Source: Paractinoplanes toevensis | GTDB taxonomy: Bacteria; Actinomycetota; Actinomycetes; Mycobacteriales; Micromonosporaceae | Assembly: GCF_018332695.1 (NCBI RefSeq) | Contig: NZ_BOQN01000016.1 | Span: 35,286 to 99,285, forward strand | Direction of reading: 5' to 3' | Length of the DNA stretch: 64,000 nucleotides | Made by a program: the position numbers and the translations under genes | Notes under the pieces: model-generated | Told to the model about the DNA's origin: nothing | The model's input: the letters and a program-made list of their open reading frames with translations, nothing else | Database searches by the model: none | In this document: positions 35,354 to 44,866 of the stretch, one piece after another | Layout: each line of letters starts with the position of its first letter | How positions within the stretch are numbered: position 1 is the stretch's first letter

Positions 35354-38300
35354 TCAGCTGTTCCAGATCTGGAAGCCGGAGATCTGGCCCGCCGGCCAGC
35401 CCGTGTTCGCGGTGACGTTCAGGCGGAAGTAGCGCTGCGTCGTCGCCGTGAAGGTGATCGTCACCGCGTTGCCCGCGGACGGGGTGAAGTTGTAGGCGGC
35501 CGACGCCTTCACCGTCGTCCAGTTCGTGCCGTCGGTGCTGGCCTGCAGCGACAGCGTTTCGGTGCGGGCGCCCCAGGCCGCCGGGATCTGCAGTACCGCT
35601 CGGCCGGCGCTCTGCGCCGAACCCAGGTCGACCTGCACCCACTGCGGGAACGCGTTGTTGGCGCTCTCCCAGTAGGTGTTCTGGTCGGCGTCGGTCACGT
35701 TGCCCGAACCGTAGACGTCGGCGTGGCTGGATTCGCTGGTCGGCTTGCCGGCGGCCAGGTTGGTGCTGGTGGTGCCGGCCCCGGTGCCGGTGAGGGCGAC
35801 GGTGGCGCCGCCGATGGTCAGGGCGCCGGTTCGGGTTCCGGAGGCGGTCGGGCGGAAGGTCACGGTGGCCGTGCAGGAGGCGCCGGCCGCCAGGGACGTG
35901 CCGCAGTTGTTCGACTGGGCGTAGTCGCCGGTGATCGCGGCCGTCAACGAGGTGGCGGCGGCGGTGCCACTGTTGGTCACCGTTACCGCCTGGCCGCTGC
36001 TCGTCGTGTTCAGCGCCTGCGTGCCGAAGGTGAGCGTGGAGGGTGTCGCCGCCACGGCTGGGCCACCGCTGCCGCCGCCGCTGGGGTAGACCTCGAACTC
36101 CGCTATCTGGCCGGCCGGCCAGCCCGAGTTGGCGGTGATGCTGACCCGGACGTAGCGGGCGCTGGTGCCGGGGACGGTGATCGACGCCGTGTTGCCGGTG
36201 GCCGGGTTGAACGTGTAGCTCGCCGAGGCGACCGCGGTGCCGAAGGTGGAGCCGTCGGTGCTGGTCTGGACGGACAGTGTCTGGGTGCGGGTGGCCCAGG
36301 CGGTGGCCGGCGGCAGCTTCAGGGTGACCTTGCCGACGCTGTACGCGGCGCCCAGGTCGACCTGCAGCCACTGCGGGAAGGCGTTGTTGTTGCTCTCCCA
36401 GTAGGTGTTGGCGTCGCCGTCCGTCGATACGCCGGCGGCCTGGGTGGCGTTGACCTGGCTGCTGGCGGTAGCGGGCCGGCCGGCCGCGACGTTGGTGGTC
36501 GAGCCGACGCCATTGCCGGTGAGCGCGACCGTGACGCTGCCGGCGGTGAGGGTGCCGGTTCGCGTTCCGGACGTGGTCGGGCGGAAGGTCACCGTGACCG
36601 CGCAGGAGGCGCCCACCGCGATCGAGGAGCAGTTGTTGGTCTGCGTGAAGTCACCGGTCGCGGTCACGCCGGAGATGGTCGCGGCCGTGGTGCCGCTGTT
36701 GGAGATGGTGACCGTCTGAGTGGCCGAGGCGGCGCCCACCACGGTGCCGGCGAAGGTCAGCGACGACGGTGATGCGGTCAGGATCGGGCCGGGGGCCACG
36801 CCGGTGCCGGAGAGCGGGATCGTGTTGGTGATGCCGGCCGCGGTGACCGTCAGGTTGCCGGTGCGGGAGCCGGTCGCGGTGGGTGCGAAGCGGACGGTCA
36901 CGGCACACGAGCCGCCGGCCGCGATGGACGAACCGCAGGTGTTGGTCTGCGCGAAGTCGCCGGTGAGAGAGACGGCGGAGACCGGGGCGGCGGCCGAGCC
37001 CGAGTTGGTCACGGTCACCGTCTGGGCGGCGCTGGTCGAGCCGGTAGCGACGGTCCCGAAGCCGAGCGTCGACGGGCTGATCGAGATCAGCGAGCCATTA
37101 TCCGGGAGATAAGGGGGAAATGTCGGATTTGTTACCTGAGTGCAGGCGGTAGACCCGAAAATCCCGGAATTGCCGCCGCCGTCGGTAAGCGTGAAGCCGA
37201 CGCCACAGTTGTAGACCGCGGCCGGGCCCAGGGTACCCGTGGCGGTGCTGTTGGAGATCGTCGCCGAGCCGCCGACCTGCTCCTGAACGACGTACGAGCC
37301 GGTGTTCTGAATGGTTGCGTTGTTGATCTTAACGTTCGAGATCTGCGAGCCGGACACGAACTGGATCGCCTCGAACGGGCTCTGCTGGATCAGGATGTTG
37401 TCGACGTTGGTGAGGCCGGTCATCGCGCCGTCGCGGGCGTCGAACCAGAGCGCGCCGACGCCGAACTGCCAGTTCGGGTCGAGCCCGCCGGACCGGATGA
37501 TGGTGTTGCGCAGCACGTCGGTGCGGCCCAGCGTGGTGGAGGCGAACCGCTGCGCGACGTGGATGCCGCCACCCTGGGTGAGGCCGGAGTCGATCACCCG
37601 GTTGTCGGTGACGAAGTTGTCGTGACCGCCGTAGATGGCGATGCCGTTGGCGAGGATCGGGTATTGCACGGTGTTGTGGTCGAACGAGTTGTTCGCGTCG
37701 GCCACCGACTCGGCCCAGGTCGCCAGGGCGTCGTCACCGGTGTTGCGGATGTCCGAGTTGGTGACCTTCGAGTTGGTCACGCCCTTGTGGAAGTTGACGC
37801 CGTCGGCCGTGACGTTGCGGATCCGCAGGCCGGAGAAGACCAGGTTGTCCATCGGCCCGTCCATCCACGCGCCGACCTTGAGGTGCTCGATCCACAGCCG
37901 GTCGACGGTCGAGTTGCTCATCGCCCCGCCGACCGCGTTGACCTGGGCGGAGTCGTTACGCTCCTGCACATCACCGAAGATCGCGAAGTCGGCCAGGTGC
38001 ACGTTGGTGCTCGGGTTGGGCGCGTCGTTGCCGTAGAAGCCGGGCGCGGCGCCGACCACCGTCGAGTACCAGGTACCGGCCCCCTTGATCGTCACGTTGT
38101 TGACGGCGATGTGACCGGGGATCTTGAAGGTTCCGGAGGGGATCCACACCGTCCCGCCGGCGCCGGCCGCCTGGATGGCCGAGTTGAACGCGGCCGTCGA
38201 GTCGGCCGCACCGGTCGCGTCCGCGCCGCGCGAGGTCACCGACACCGAACCGGCCGGCTGCGACAGCGCGCCGGCCACCGATTCGAAATCGGCGAAATCG

Positions 38301-38851
38301 ATGGTGTACGACGAGGCGGAGTTGCCGGCGTCGACCTGCAGCCGGAACTTGGTGCCGGCCGGATAGGTGGTCGGGAACAGCCGGTGCGCCTCGTCGTAGA
38401 AGTGGTGGGCGTTGCCACCCGGCGAGTTCGTGAACGGATAACTGCCGTAGTACCAGCTGTACGCGTTGGTCAGACTGAAGTCGGTGGACTTCGTACCGTT
38501 GACGTAGAAGCTCAGCGGCGCGGTGTAGACCGAGCCACCGCCGGTGTCCGGGATGCTGTAACGGAACACGATCGAGTTGGTGGCGACCGGGGTGGTGAAC
38601 TCGACATACTTCCCGGCGCCCTGGAGAGTGACCGCTTTGCGGTAGGACGCCTCGGCAGCGAGCGTGTTGTAGGCCGCGGACGGGCCGATCAGGGTGCCGT
38701 TCGTTGTAGAACTCTCCGCCTGCACTTCTACATAGGGCAGGGTGGCGCCACTGCCTCCGGTGGCGGCGGCCTGCGCGGGGGCGGCGTAGAAGAGCGTCGT
38801 GCCGAGCAGGGCGGCGCCGGTGAGTGCGGCGCCGAGCCTTCTTCTGGACAT
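35354..38851 (-). CDS. Secreted GH87-like alpha-1,3-glucanase with Ig-like and discoidin modules
   Basis: A 1165-residue exported protein. It has a signal peptide (1-29, ending APAQA), a CBM6-like domain (to about 175), and a right-handed beta-helix catalytic domain (about 190-560) with VTNSDIRNTGDDALATWAES, whose Asp pair matches GH87 mycodextranases. Then come choice-of-anchor-D Ig-like modules 1 and 2, F5/8 discoidin 1, Ig-like module 3 and discoidin 2. The two discoidins share TYWES.NNAFPQW. GH87 enzymes hydrolyse fungal alpha-1,3-glucan. Start ATG 38851 was chosen for the signal peptide. Three direct repeats lie just upstream. Confidence 0.85.
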   Translation of the reverse strand: MSRRRLGAALTGAALLGTTLFYAAPAQAAATGGSGATLPYVEVQAESSTTNGTLIGPSAAYNTLAAEASYRKAVTLQGAGKYVEFTTPVATNSIVFRYSIPDTGGGSVYTAPLSFYVNGTKSTDFSLTNAYSWYYGSYPFTNSPGGNAHHFYDEAHRLFPTTYPAGTKFRLQVDAGNSASSYTIDFADFESVAGALSQPAGSVSVTSRGADATGAADSTAAFNSAIQAAGAGGTVWIPSGTFKIPGHIAVNNVTIKGAGTWYSTVVGAAPGFYGNDAPNPSTNVHLADFAIFGDVQERNDSAQVNAVGGAMSNSTVDRLWIEHLKVGAWMDGPMDNLVFSGLRIRNVTADGVNFHKGVTNSKVTNSDIRNTGDDALATWAESVADANNSFDHNTVQYPILANGIAIYGGHDNFVTDNRVIDSGLTQGGGIHVAQRFASTTLGRTDVLRNTIIRSGGLDPNWQFGVGALWFDARDGAMTGLTNVDNILIQQSPFEAIQFVSGSQISNVKINNATIQNTGSYVVQEQVGGSATISNSTATGTLGPAAVYNCGVGFTLTDGGGNSGIFGSTACTQVTNPTFPPYLPDNGSLISISPSTLGFGTVATGSTSAAQTVTVTNSGSAAAPVSAVSLTGDFAQTNTCGSSIAAGGSCAVTVRFAPTATGSRTGNLTVTAAGITNTIPLSGTGVAPGPILTASPSSLTFAGTVVGAASATQTVTISNSGTTAATISGVTATGDFTQTNNCSSIAVGASCAVTVTFRPTTSGTRTGTLTAGSVTVALTGNGVGSTTNVAAGRPATASSQVNATQAAGVSTDGDANTYWESNNNAFPQWLQVDLGAAYSVGKVTLKLPPATAWATRTQTLSVQTSTDGSTFGTAVASASYTFNPATGNTASITVPGTSARYVRVSITANSGWPAGQIAEFEVYPSGGGSGGPAVAATPSTLTFGTQALNTTSSGQAVTVTNSGTAAATSLTAAITGDYAQSNNCGTSLAAGASCTATVTFRPTASGTRTGALTIGGATVALTGTGAGTTSTNLAAGKPTSESSHADVYGSGNVTDADQNTYWESANNAFPQWVQVDLGSAQSAGRAVLQIPAAWGARTETLSLQASTDGTNWTTVKASAAYNFTPSAGNAVTITFTATTQRYFRLNVTANTGWPAGQISGFQIWNS

Positions 38852-38866
38852 GTGCGTGCTCGCTTT

Positions 38867-38912
38867 CGAAGCGACCGGGGACGAAGCGACCGGGGGACGG
38901 TGCGACCGGGGA
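38867..38912. repeat. Three direct repeats in the glucanase 5' leader
   Basis: CGAAGCGACCGGGGA occurs at 38867-38881, with a one-base longer copy at 38882-38897 and a variant (CGGTGCGACCGGGGA) at 38898-38912. The array starts 15 bp upstream of the glucanase ATG and would be in the mRNA leader or promoter. Confidence 0.75.
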
Positions 38913-39023
38913 TGTCGCGGCGGGGATTGCTGAGGATCTATCGGGCAACGTAACCTCTGCGACACAGCCACGCAATATTGGAACAGAACTTTGCAAGACT
39001 TGGATCGAAGACAGGAAAACTGC

Positions 39024-39578
39024 ATGGCGCACATCGATCTCGGGGTGGACGAGTCCCGCTCCCCCGGCATCCAGGGCCTTCTGCAATACCGGCCGGAGAC
39101 CGCGAAGCCGCTGATGGAACTGGCCGAGGTGCTACTGCGCGGCCCGCACACCCTCAGCCCCGGCGAGCGCGAACTGATCGCCGCCTACGTGTCCGGTCTC
39201 AACGAGTGCACCTATTGCGCCGGCTCGCACTCGGCGTTCGCGGCGGCGCAGCTGCCCGAAGGTGCGCGGCTGGTCGAGGAGGTGCGGGCAAACCCCGCGA
39301 CGGCGGCACTCTCCGGAAAGATGCGTGCGCTTTTGGCCGTGGCCGAGGCCGTACGCCGGGACGGCCGCGACGTGACCACCGAGTTGGTCACCGCCGCCCG
39401 CACCGAAGGCGCCACCGACCTGGAGATCCACGACACCGTGCTGATCGCGGCCGCGTTCAGCATGTTCAACCGGTACGTCGACGGCCTGGCCACCCTGGCC
39501 CCCGACGACCCGGCCGCCTACCAGCACGGCGTCCACCGCATCGTGACGTCCGGCTACCTCAGCCGCCCGGCGGGCTAG
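39024..39578 (+). CDS. AhpD-like/carboxymuconolactone decarboxylase-family protein
   Basis: A 184-residue all-helical protein. It carries the redox signature ECTYCAGSHSAF (C-x2-C plus His) following an ELIAAYVSGLN helix, as in peroxidase-related alkylhydroperoxidase AhpD proteins. ATG 39024 follows ACAGGA. The C-terminal half (DTVLIAAAFSMFNRYVDGLA) matches the family. It reduces peroxides or a disulphide partner in the cytoplasm. The stop codon lies in an 11-bp tandem repeat shared with the convergent MaoC gene. Confidence 0.9.
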   Translation: MAHIDLGVDESRSPGIQGLLQYRPETAKPLMELAEVLLRGPHTLSPGERELIAAYVSGLNECTYCAGSHSAFAAAQLPEGARLVEEVRANPATAALSGKMRALLAVAEAVRRDGRDVTTELVTAARTEGATDLEIHDTVLIAAAFSMFNRYVDGLATLAPDDPAAYQHGVHRIVTSGYLSRPAG

Positions 39579-39625
39579 ACCGGGGCTAGACCGGGGCTAG
39601 ACCGGGGCTAGACCGGGGCTAGACC
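39571..39625. repeat. Five tandem copies of an 11-bp unit (GGGGCTAGACC)
   Basis: The array runs from 39571 to 39625; the first copy differs by one base. Each unit contains CTAG, which reads as TAG on both strands. The AhpD-like gene stops in the first unit and the MaoC gene stops in the last one (39619-39621). Confidence 0.95.
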
Positions 39626-40086
39626 GCGCGCCGGAGCAGCATGTTGACGGCGACCAGGGACAGCACCACCTGGTCGTCCTGATTGAACAGCTCGCCGCGG
39701 GTCTGCACGACGCCGCGGTCCGGCTTCGAGCGGGACGGCCGCGCCGATACAACGGTCACCCGCAGGCGCAGCCGATCGCCCGCGCGCACCGGCGCCGGCC
39801 AGCGCAGCTCGTCCACCCCCGGCGAGGCCAGGCTGGCCACCCGGGACAGGTAGTGGTCGGCGAACATCCGCATGAAAATCGCCGCGGTGTGCCACCCGCT
39901 GGCGATGAGCCCGCCGAACGGTCCGGCCGCCGCGAACGCCGCGTCGACGTGGATCGGCTGCGGATCGAACTGCCGGGCGAACGCCAGCATCTCGGCCTCG
40001 TCGACGACCACGTGCCCGAACTCGTGGACCGAGCCGGGCACGTAGTCCTCGAAATACCGTTCGTCGATCCCTACCGCGAAGTCCAT
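39619..40086 (-). CDS. MaoC-family dehydratase (hot-dog fold)
   Basis: A 155-residue hot-dog-fold protein with the hydratase-2 motif RQFDPQPIHVDAAFAAAGPF (catalytic Asp/His), followed by GLIASGWHTAAIFMRM. Such enzymes hydrate enoyl-CoA or act on related thioesters. The C-terminus (VVLSLVAVNMLLRR) fits the family strand. It lies 12 bp after the S15 peptidase gene stop on the same strand in transcription order, so the two may be co-transcribed. Start ATG 40086. Confidence 0.92.
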   Translation of the reverse strand: MDFAVGIDERYFEDYVPGSVHEFGHVVVDEAEMLAFARQFDPQPIHVDAAFAAAGPFGGLIASGWHTAAIFMRMFADHYLSRVASLASPGVDELRWPAPVRAGDRLRLRVTVVSARPSRSKPDRGVVQTRGELFNQDDQVVLSLVAVNMLLRRAV

Positions 40087-40098
40087 GCACCGAGCATC

Positions 40099-41883
40099 TC
40101 AGGCCAGCGGCAGGACCACGCTCGACTGGGCCGGGCGGACGCCGACAACAGTGCCGGCCGGGTAGCGGAGGGTGTGATCGCGGTCGGTGGAGATGACCAC
40201 CAGGCCGATGCGGTGGCCCGCGGCGAACACGTGGTCCTCGGGCTGCAGGCTCCACCGGAAGGTGTCCGGCTGACCGGCTCTGATCGGCGTCGTGATCGCC
40301 GGCGAGAAGCGGTTGCGCACGTCCAGCCAACCCCGGGTGACGATCTCGTAGGGGGTCGAGGCCACCACGTGCTCCCGCCGGGCGAAGCAGCCCGGGTCGC
40401 CGGTGATGCCGGGGCCGATGCAGTCCAGCTGATCCGGCAGGGTGCGGGTGCCGGCCCAGCGGTCGGCGGTGCCGTAGTCGACCAGCATCGCGGTCAGATA
40501 CGGCGACTTCCCGGCCAGGTCGGCCCGCAGGGTCACCTTCACGGTGCCGGAAAGACGCGTTGCACGCGTCAGGGCCGGTCCGAGATAGATCAGCCGGTTC
40601 GGATCGGTCGCGGTCTCGTCGGCGGCCAGTTCCTCGGGCGTACGGGCGGGAGCGTCCACGAAGGTCTGCCGTGGACCCTTACCGAGCGTCGTGGTGACGG
40701 AGCGGGCGGCCCGGATCGGCCAGGCCGACGCCGTACGCCATTGGTTGGGTGCGGTTTCGACGTCGGCGACCGGATCGCGCATGATGCCGGTGTCGATGCG
40801 GTAGAGCCAGAAGTCGAACCACCGGTGCAGCGTCTCCAGCCACACGTCCCGGCGCACGTTGAACGGGTCGGCGTGCGCGGCCTGGTGCAGCCAGATCTTC
40901 TTCGGCACCCGCAGCGCGTTCCACCACTGCCCGAACTGCTGGGTGCGCACGTTGTCGTCGTGCAGCCCGTGCACCACGAACACGCTGGCCCGCACCTTGC
41001 CGGCGTCGGGCACGTAGTTCCGTTCGGCCCAGAAGGCGTTGTAGTCCCCGGACTCCCGGTCCTGGTCCTTCTCCAGTTGCGCCATCACATCGGCGCACAC
41101 CTCAGGATGGGAACGGGTCAGCACCGCCTTGGCCAGCACGTCGGTGTCCTCACCCTGGAAGCCACCCGGCGCGACCACCCCGCCGTTGGCGCGGTAGTAG
41201 TCGTACCAGCTGGAGATCGCCGCGATCGGCACGATCGTCTCCAGGCCGCGCACGCCGGTGGCGGCGACCGCGTTAGGCAGGGTGCCGTTGTAGGAGACCC
41301 CGATCATTCCGGTACGCCCGGTGGACCACCCGGCATCGACCGCCGCCCCGGACTCGTCGAAGCCGGGCGCCCGCCCGTTGAGCCAGTCGATCACGGCCTT
41401 CATGCCGAGGGTCTCGTTGCGTCCGCCCGAGGTGGGACAGCCGTCCGAGCCACCGGTGCCGAGACTGTCGGCGAAGACGACCGCGTAGCCGCGCGGCACG
41501 AAGTAGTTGTCCAGGTACCCGCTGAACGTGATGGTCTCGGCGGCCCGGTTCAGTCCGGCGCCACCGCGCAGGGCAGCCCCGTCCCGGTCGACGTCGTCGT
41601 GGTTGGGCACGTCGTTGAGGCCGGCGTAGTACGGGCTGGCCTGGAAGATCACCGGCACCCGCGTGGTCGTGGCGGGCCGGATGATGCGGACCGCGACCCG
41701 GTCGGGTTTCCCGTCGGCGTCGCTGTCCACCGGGGTCTGCACCCAAACACGTTCACGAACGGCCTGGGTGTAGTCGTATTCGGGCTGGGTGGGGCCTTTC
41801 GCAGCCGCGGTGGCGGGTGCGACGGCCGCCGCGGAAGCGGTGAGGGCACACAGGGTGACGGCCATCAGCCGTATCAGTCGCAT
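40099..41883 (-). CDS. Secreted Xaa-Pro dipeptidyl-peptidase-like S15 hydrolase
   Basis: A 594-residue exported serine hydrolase. The signal peptide ends at about residue 28 (APATAAA). The S15 alpha/beta domain shows the nucleophile in GVSYNGTLPNA, the acid in VVHGLHDDNV and the His in HQAAHADPF. A C-terminal beta-sandwich (PepX_C type, from RLSGTVKVTLRADL) follows. The order matches X-Pro dipeptidyl-peptidases and cocaine-esterase relatives. It acts outside the cell, probably in peptide use. The start is ATG 41883; MaoC follows closely. Confidence 0.92.
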   Translation of the reverse strand: MRLIRLMAVTLCALTASAAAVAPATAAAKGPTQPEYDYTQAVRERVWVQTPVDSDADGKPDRVAVRIIRPATTTRVPVIFQASPYYAGLNDVPNHDDVDRDGAALRGGAGLNRAAETITFSGYLDNYFVPRGYAVVFADSLGTGGSDGCPTSGGRNETLGMKAVIDWLNGRAPGFDESGAAVDAGWSTGRTGMIGVSYNGTLPNAVAATGVRGLETIVPIAAISSWYDYYRANGGVVAPGGFQGEDTDVLAKAVLTRSHPEVCADVMAQLEKDQDRESGDYNAFWAERNYVPDAGKVRASVFVVHGLHDDNVRTQQFGQWWNALRVPKKIWLHQAAHADPFNVRRDVWLETLHRWFDFWLYRIDTGIMRDPVADVETAPNQWRTASAWPIRAARSVTTTLGKGPRQTFVDAPARTPEELAADETATDPNRLIYLGPALTRATRLSGTVKVTLRADLAGKSPYLTAMLVDYGTADRWAGTRTLPDQLDCIGPGITGDPGCFARREHVVASTPYEIVTRGWLDVRNRFSPAITTPIRAGQPDTFRWSLQPEDHVFAAGHRIGLVVISTDRDHTLRYPAGTVVGVRPAQSSVVLPLA

Positions 41884-41963
41884 CGCCCGACCTTATCGGT
41901 GGATATCGATGATCGTGGTCCCGTCCACCGGCCCGCGACGCCGGTCCGGCAGAATCCCCGATC

Positions 41964-42341
41964 ATGAATGCAGTCGGCCAGGTCTTCGCCCTGATAGCGG
42001 CACTGATCCACATCTACATCTTCGTCCTGGAGGCGGTGCTGTTCCCCCGCCCGGCCGGCCACAAGACCTTCGGCGTGCCCGAATCGGACGTCCCCGCGGT
42101 CCGCCCGTGGGCCTTCAACCAGGGCTTCTACAACCTCTTCCTGGCCATCGTCACCGTCGTCGGCCTGATCCTGCTGCACACCGGCACCGCCCAGGGCGGC
42201 CGCGCGCTGGTGGTCGCCGGCTGCGGCAGCATGATCGCCGCCGCCCTGGTCCTGCTGGCCACCAACCGCCGGATGATCCGCGCCGCCGCGGTCCAGGGCG
42301 CGGCCCCACTGATCGCGATCGTCCTGCTGATCGTCGCCTGA
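41964..42341 (+). CDS. DUF1304 small membrane protein
   Basis: A 125-residue protein with four hydrophobic helices. DUF1304 hallmarks are HIYIFVLEAVLFPR at the end of helix 1 and RPWAFNQGFYNLFLAI before helix 2. It is likely an inner-membrane protein of unknown function. It diverges from the S15 peptidase gene and converges on the FadR-type regulator, whose stop is 20 bp away. Confidence 0.92.
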   Translation: MNAVGQVFALIAALIHIYIFVLEAVLFPRPAGHKTFGVPESDVPAVRPWAFNQGFYNLFLAIVTVVGLILLHTGTAQGGRALVVAGCGSMIAAALVLLATNRRMIRAAAVQGAAPLIAIVLLIVA

Positions 42342-42360
42342 CCAGGAGTGGCCGCCCGCG

Positions 42361-43035
42361 TCACGGTGCGCTCAGCCATCTCTTCATGGCGAGCAGGTGG
42401 GTGCGGCTCAGGTCGGCCGCGGCCCGGCCGTCCCCGTCGGCGATCGCGGTCAGCACCCGGGCGTGCACATCGTGGTCGGCATCGCCGCCGAAGCCGCCGC
42501 GCAGGCGCAGCATGTCGATCATCGAGGCGCGGCTGCGCGGGGTGAAGCCGTCGAACAGCTCGGTGAGGATCGGGTTGTGCGCGGCGACCACGACCGCGCG
42601 GTGGAACACGGTGTCGGCGTCGACGTGCTCCTCGATGTTCGCCCGCCGCTCGCCGCGGAGGTCCAGCGCCCGCCGGATCGCCCGCAGCTCGGCCGGGGTG
42701 CGGCGCTCGGCGGCCAGCGCGGCCGCCTCCACCTCGATCGCGATGCGCGCCTCGACCACCGTGACGATGTCGGCCCGGCGCAGGACCGCGTCCCAGTCCT
42801 CGGGTGCGTCGAGCGCGGTGACGAACACCCCCGCGCCCTGCCGGGAGGCGAGCACCCCACGGCCGGCGAGCTGCCGGATCGCCTCGCGCACGGTGGACCG
42901 GCCCACTCCCAGCTGCGGCGCGAGCGTGGTCTCGCCGGGCAGTTTCGCGCCGAGGCTCCACTCCCCCGCCCGGATGCGTTCCAGCAGCAGGCGGGCGGCC
43001 TGATCGGCGAGCGGCTCCCGGCGGACCTGGTCCAT
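42361..43035 (-). CDS. FadR-subfamily GntR regulator (FCD domain)
   Basis: A 224-residue regulator. The winged helix carries [20 protein letters not shown] and then [20 protein letters not shown]. The FCD domain follows with the metal-binding pattern ([20 protein letters not shown] and [15 protein letters not shown]), all with His or Asp in the expected places. It diverges from leuA, with a consensus FadR operator at 43050-43060 between the two. It probably senses an acid metabolite and represses itself and leuA; the ligand is unknown. Confidence 0.93.
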   Translation of the reverse strand: MDQVRREPLADQAARLLLERIRAGEWSLGAKLPGETTLAPQLGVGRSTVREAIRQLAGRGVLASRQGAGVFVTALDAPEDWDAVLRRADIVTVVEARIAIEVEAAALAAERRTPAELRAIRRALDLRGERRANIEEHVDADTVFHRAVVVAAHNPILTELFDGFTPRSRASMIDMLRLRGGFGGDADHDVHARVLTAIADGDGRAAADLSRTHLLAMKRWLSAP

Positions 43036-43049
43036 CCCATCATCCTAGC

Positions 43050-43060
43050 TTGTCTACTTG
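43050..43060. promoter_or_regulatory. FadR-type operator TTGTCTACTTG between the regulator and leuA
   Basis: The core TGTC-TACT fits the published FadR-subfamily consensus yGTM-KACy. It lies 14 bp upstream of the regulator start and 25 bp upstream of the leuA start, so occupancy could block both promoters. Confidence 0.6.
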
Positions 43061-43085
43061 TCTGAGGTGTTGCTACGGTCGGGGC

Positions 43086-44759
43086 ATGACGCCCGCCTGG
43101 AACCGGCAGCGGCCCTCCGCGATGCCGTCGCACAAATACCGCGATGTCTACTCCCGTGTCGCGGTCCCGCTCACCGAGCGGCAGTGGCCCACCCGCCGGC
43201 TCACCGCGGCACCGCTGTGGGTGCCGGTCGACCTGCGCGACGGCAACCAGGCCCTCGCCGAGCCGATGGACCCGGACCGCAAACGCCGCTTCTTCGAGCT
43301 CATGGTCACGATGGGCTACAAGGAGATCGAGGTCGGCTACCCGTCGGCGTCGCAGACCGACTACGACTTCGTGCGGCTGATCGCCGAGCAGGGCATCGCG
43401 CCGGACGACGTGACGATCGTCGTCTTCACCCCGGCCCGCCGCGAGCTCATCGAGCGCACCGTCGCCTCGATCCAGGGAATCCGCAACGACGTCGTCATCC
43501 ACATGTACACGGCGACCGCCCCGGTCTGGCGCGGCGTGGTCCTCGGGCACGACCGGGAAACGCTGAAGGAGCTGATCCTCGACGGCGGCCGGGACATCCT
43601 GAAGCTCGCCGGGGACCTGTCGAACGTGCGGTTCCAGTTCTCGCCCGAGGTGTTCAACCTGACCGAGCCGGACTACGCGCTCGAGATCTGCGACGCGATG
43701 ACCGAGCTGTGGGAGGCCTGCCCGCAACGGCCGGTCGTCCTCAACCTGCCCGCGACCGTCGAGATCGCCACCCCCAACGTGTACGCCGACCAGATCGAGT
43801 ACATGCACCGGCACCTCGCACGCCGGGACAGCGTGATCCTCTCGGTGCACCCGCACAACGACCGCGGCACCGGCATCGCGTGCGCCGAGCTGGCGGTGCT
43901 GGCCGGCGCCGAGCGCGTCGAGGGCTGCATCTTCGGCAACGGCGAGCGCACCGGCAACGTCGACATCGCCACCCTCGCGCTGAACCTGCACGCCCAGGGC
44001 ATCGATCCGATGATCGACTTCTCGGACATCGACCAGATCCGCCGCACCGTCGAGCACGCCACCCGCCTCGACATCCACCCCCGGCATCCGTACGCCGGCG
44101 ACCTCGTGCACACCGCCTTCAGCGGCACCCACCAGGACGCGATCCGCAAGGGCTTCGCCGAGCACCGCACCCGCGCCTCTTCCGCGGACGCCGAGTGGCG
44201 GGTGCCGTACCTGCCGATCGACCCCGCCGACCTCGGCCGCAGCTACGACGCGGTGATCCGGGTCAACTCGCAGTCCGGCAAGGGCGGCATCGCCTACCTG
44301 CTGGAGACCGAGTTCGGCATCGAACTCCCCCGCCGCCTGCAGATCGACTTCGCCCGGCACGTGCAGCGGCACACCGACGCCTCGGGCGACGAGGTAACCG
44401 CACCCCAGCTGTGGAAACTCTTCGAGCAGGCCTACCTGAGGCCGGCCACGACGGTCACGCTGAGCGGTTACCAAACGTCAAACTCCCGGACCACCATCAC
44501 CGTACGGGTGGACGGCACCGACCACACCAGCGTGCACGAGGGCGTCGGCCCGGTCGAGGCCCTGACCGGCGCGCTCGCGGCCCACGGCCACCCGGTCGAC
44601 GTGGTGAGCCTGCACCAGACGAGCACCGGCACCGGCAACGACAGCGAGGCCCTGACGCTGCTGGAATACCGCACGAACGGAACCACCCGCTGGGCCGCCG
44701 GCCGAGACCGCTCGGTCCTGGCCGCAAGCCTGGCCGCGGTAATCCGCGCAGCGATCTGA
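43086..44759 (+). CDS. leuA: 2-isopropylmalate synthase
   Basis: A 557-residue enzyme that condenses acetyl-CoA with 2-oxoisovalerate, the first committed step of leucine synthesis. Motifs: metal/catalytic [21 protein letters not shown], the second metal region [11 protein letters not shown], and a C-terminal LeuA regulatory domain after about residue 430 ([12 protein letters not shown]...LTGALAAHG) where leucine normally binds. The actinobacterial long form is matched in length. ATG 43086 is 50 bp from the divergent FadR gene. Regulation by FadR is inferred; no attenuator or T-box was seen. Confidence 0.95.
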   Translation: MTPAWNRQRPSAMPSHKYRDVYSRVAVPLTERQWPTRRLTAAPLWVPVDLRDGNQALAEPMDPDRKRRFFELMVTMGYKEIEVGYPSASQTDYDFVRLIAEQGIAPDDVTIVVFTPARRELIERTVASIQGIRNDVVIHMYTATAPVWRGVVLGHDRETLKELILDGGRDILKLAGDLSNVRFQFSPEVFNLTEPDYALEICDAMTELWEACPQRPVVLNLPATVEIATPNVYADQIEYMHRHLARRDSVILSVHPHNDRGTGIACAELAVLAGAERVEGCIFGNGERTGNVDIATLALNLHAQGIDPMIDFSDIDQIRRTVEHATRLDIHPRHPYAGDLVHTAFSGTHQDAIRKGFAEHRTRASSADAEWRVPYLPIDPADLGRSYDAVIRVNSQSGKGGIAYLLETEFGIELPRRLQIDFARHVQRHTDASGDEVTAPQLWKLFEQAYLRPATTVTLSGYQTSNSRTTITVRVDGTDHTSVHEGVGPVEALTGALAAHGHPVDVVSLHQTSTGTGNDSEALTLLEYRTNGTTRWAAGRDRSVLAASLAAVIRAAI

Positions 44760-44866
44760 AGCCCGGCCGACGAGTTCCGGGGCGGTCCGTCGACCGGCAC
44801 GCGGCCTGGACGAAACCGCCGCGCCGGCGGCGACGACCCGCGACGGCCGACCGGGCACACCGCCGG

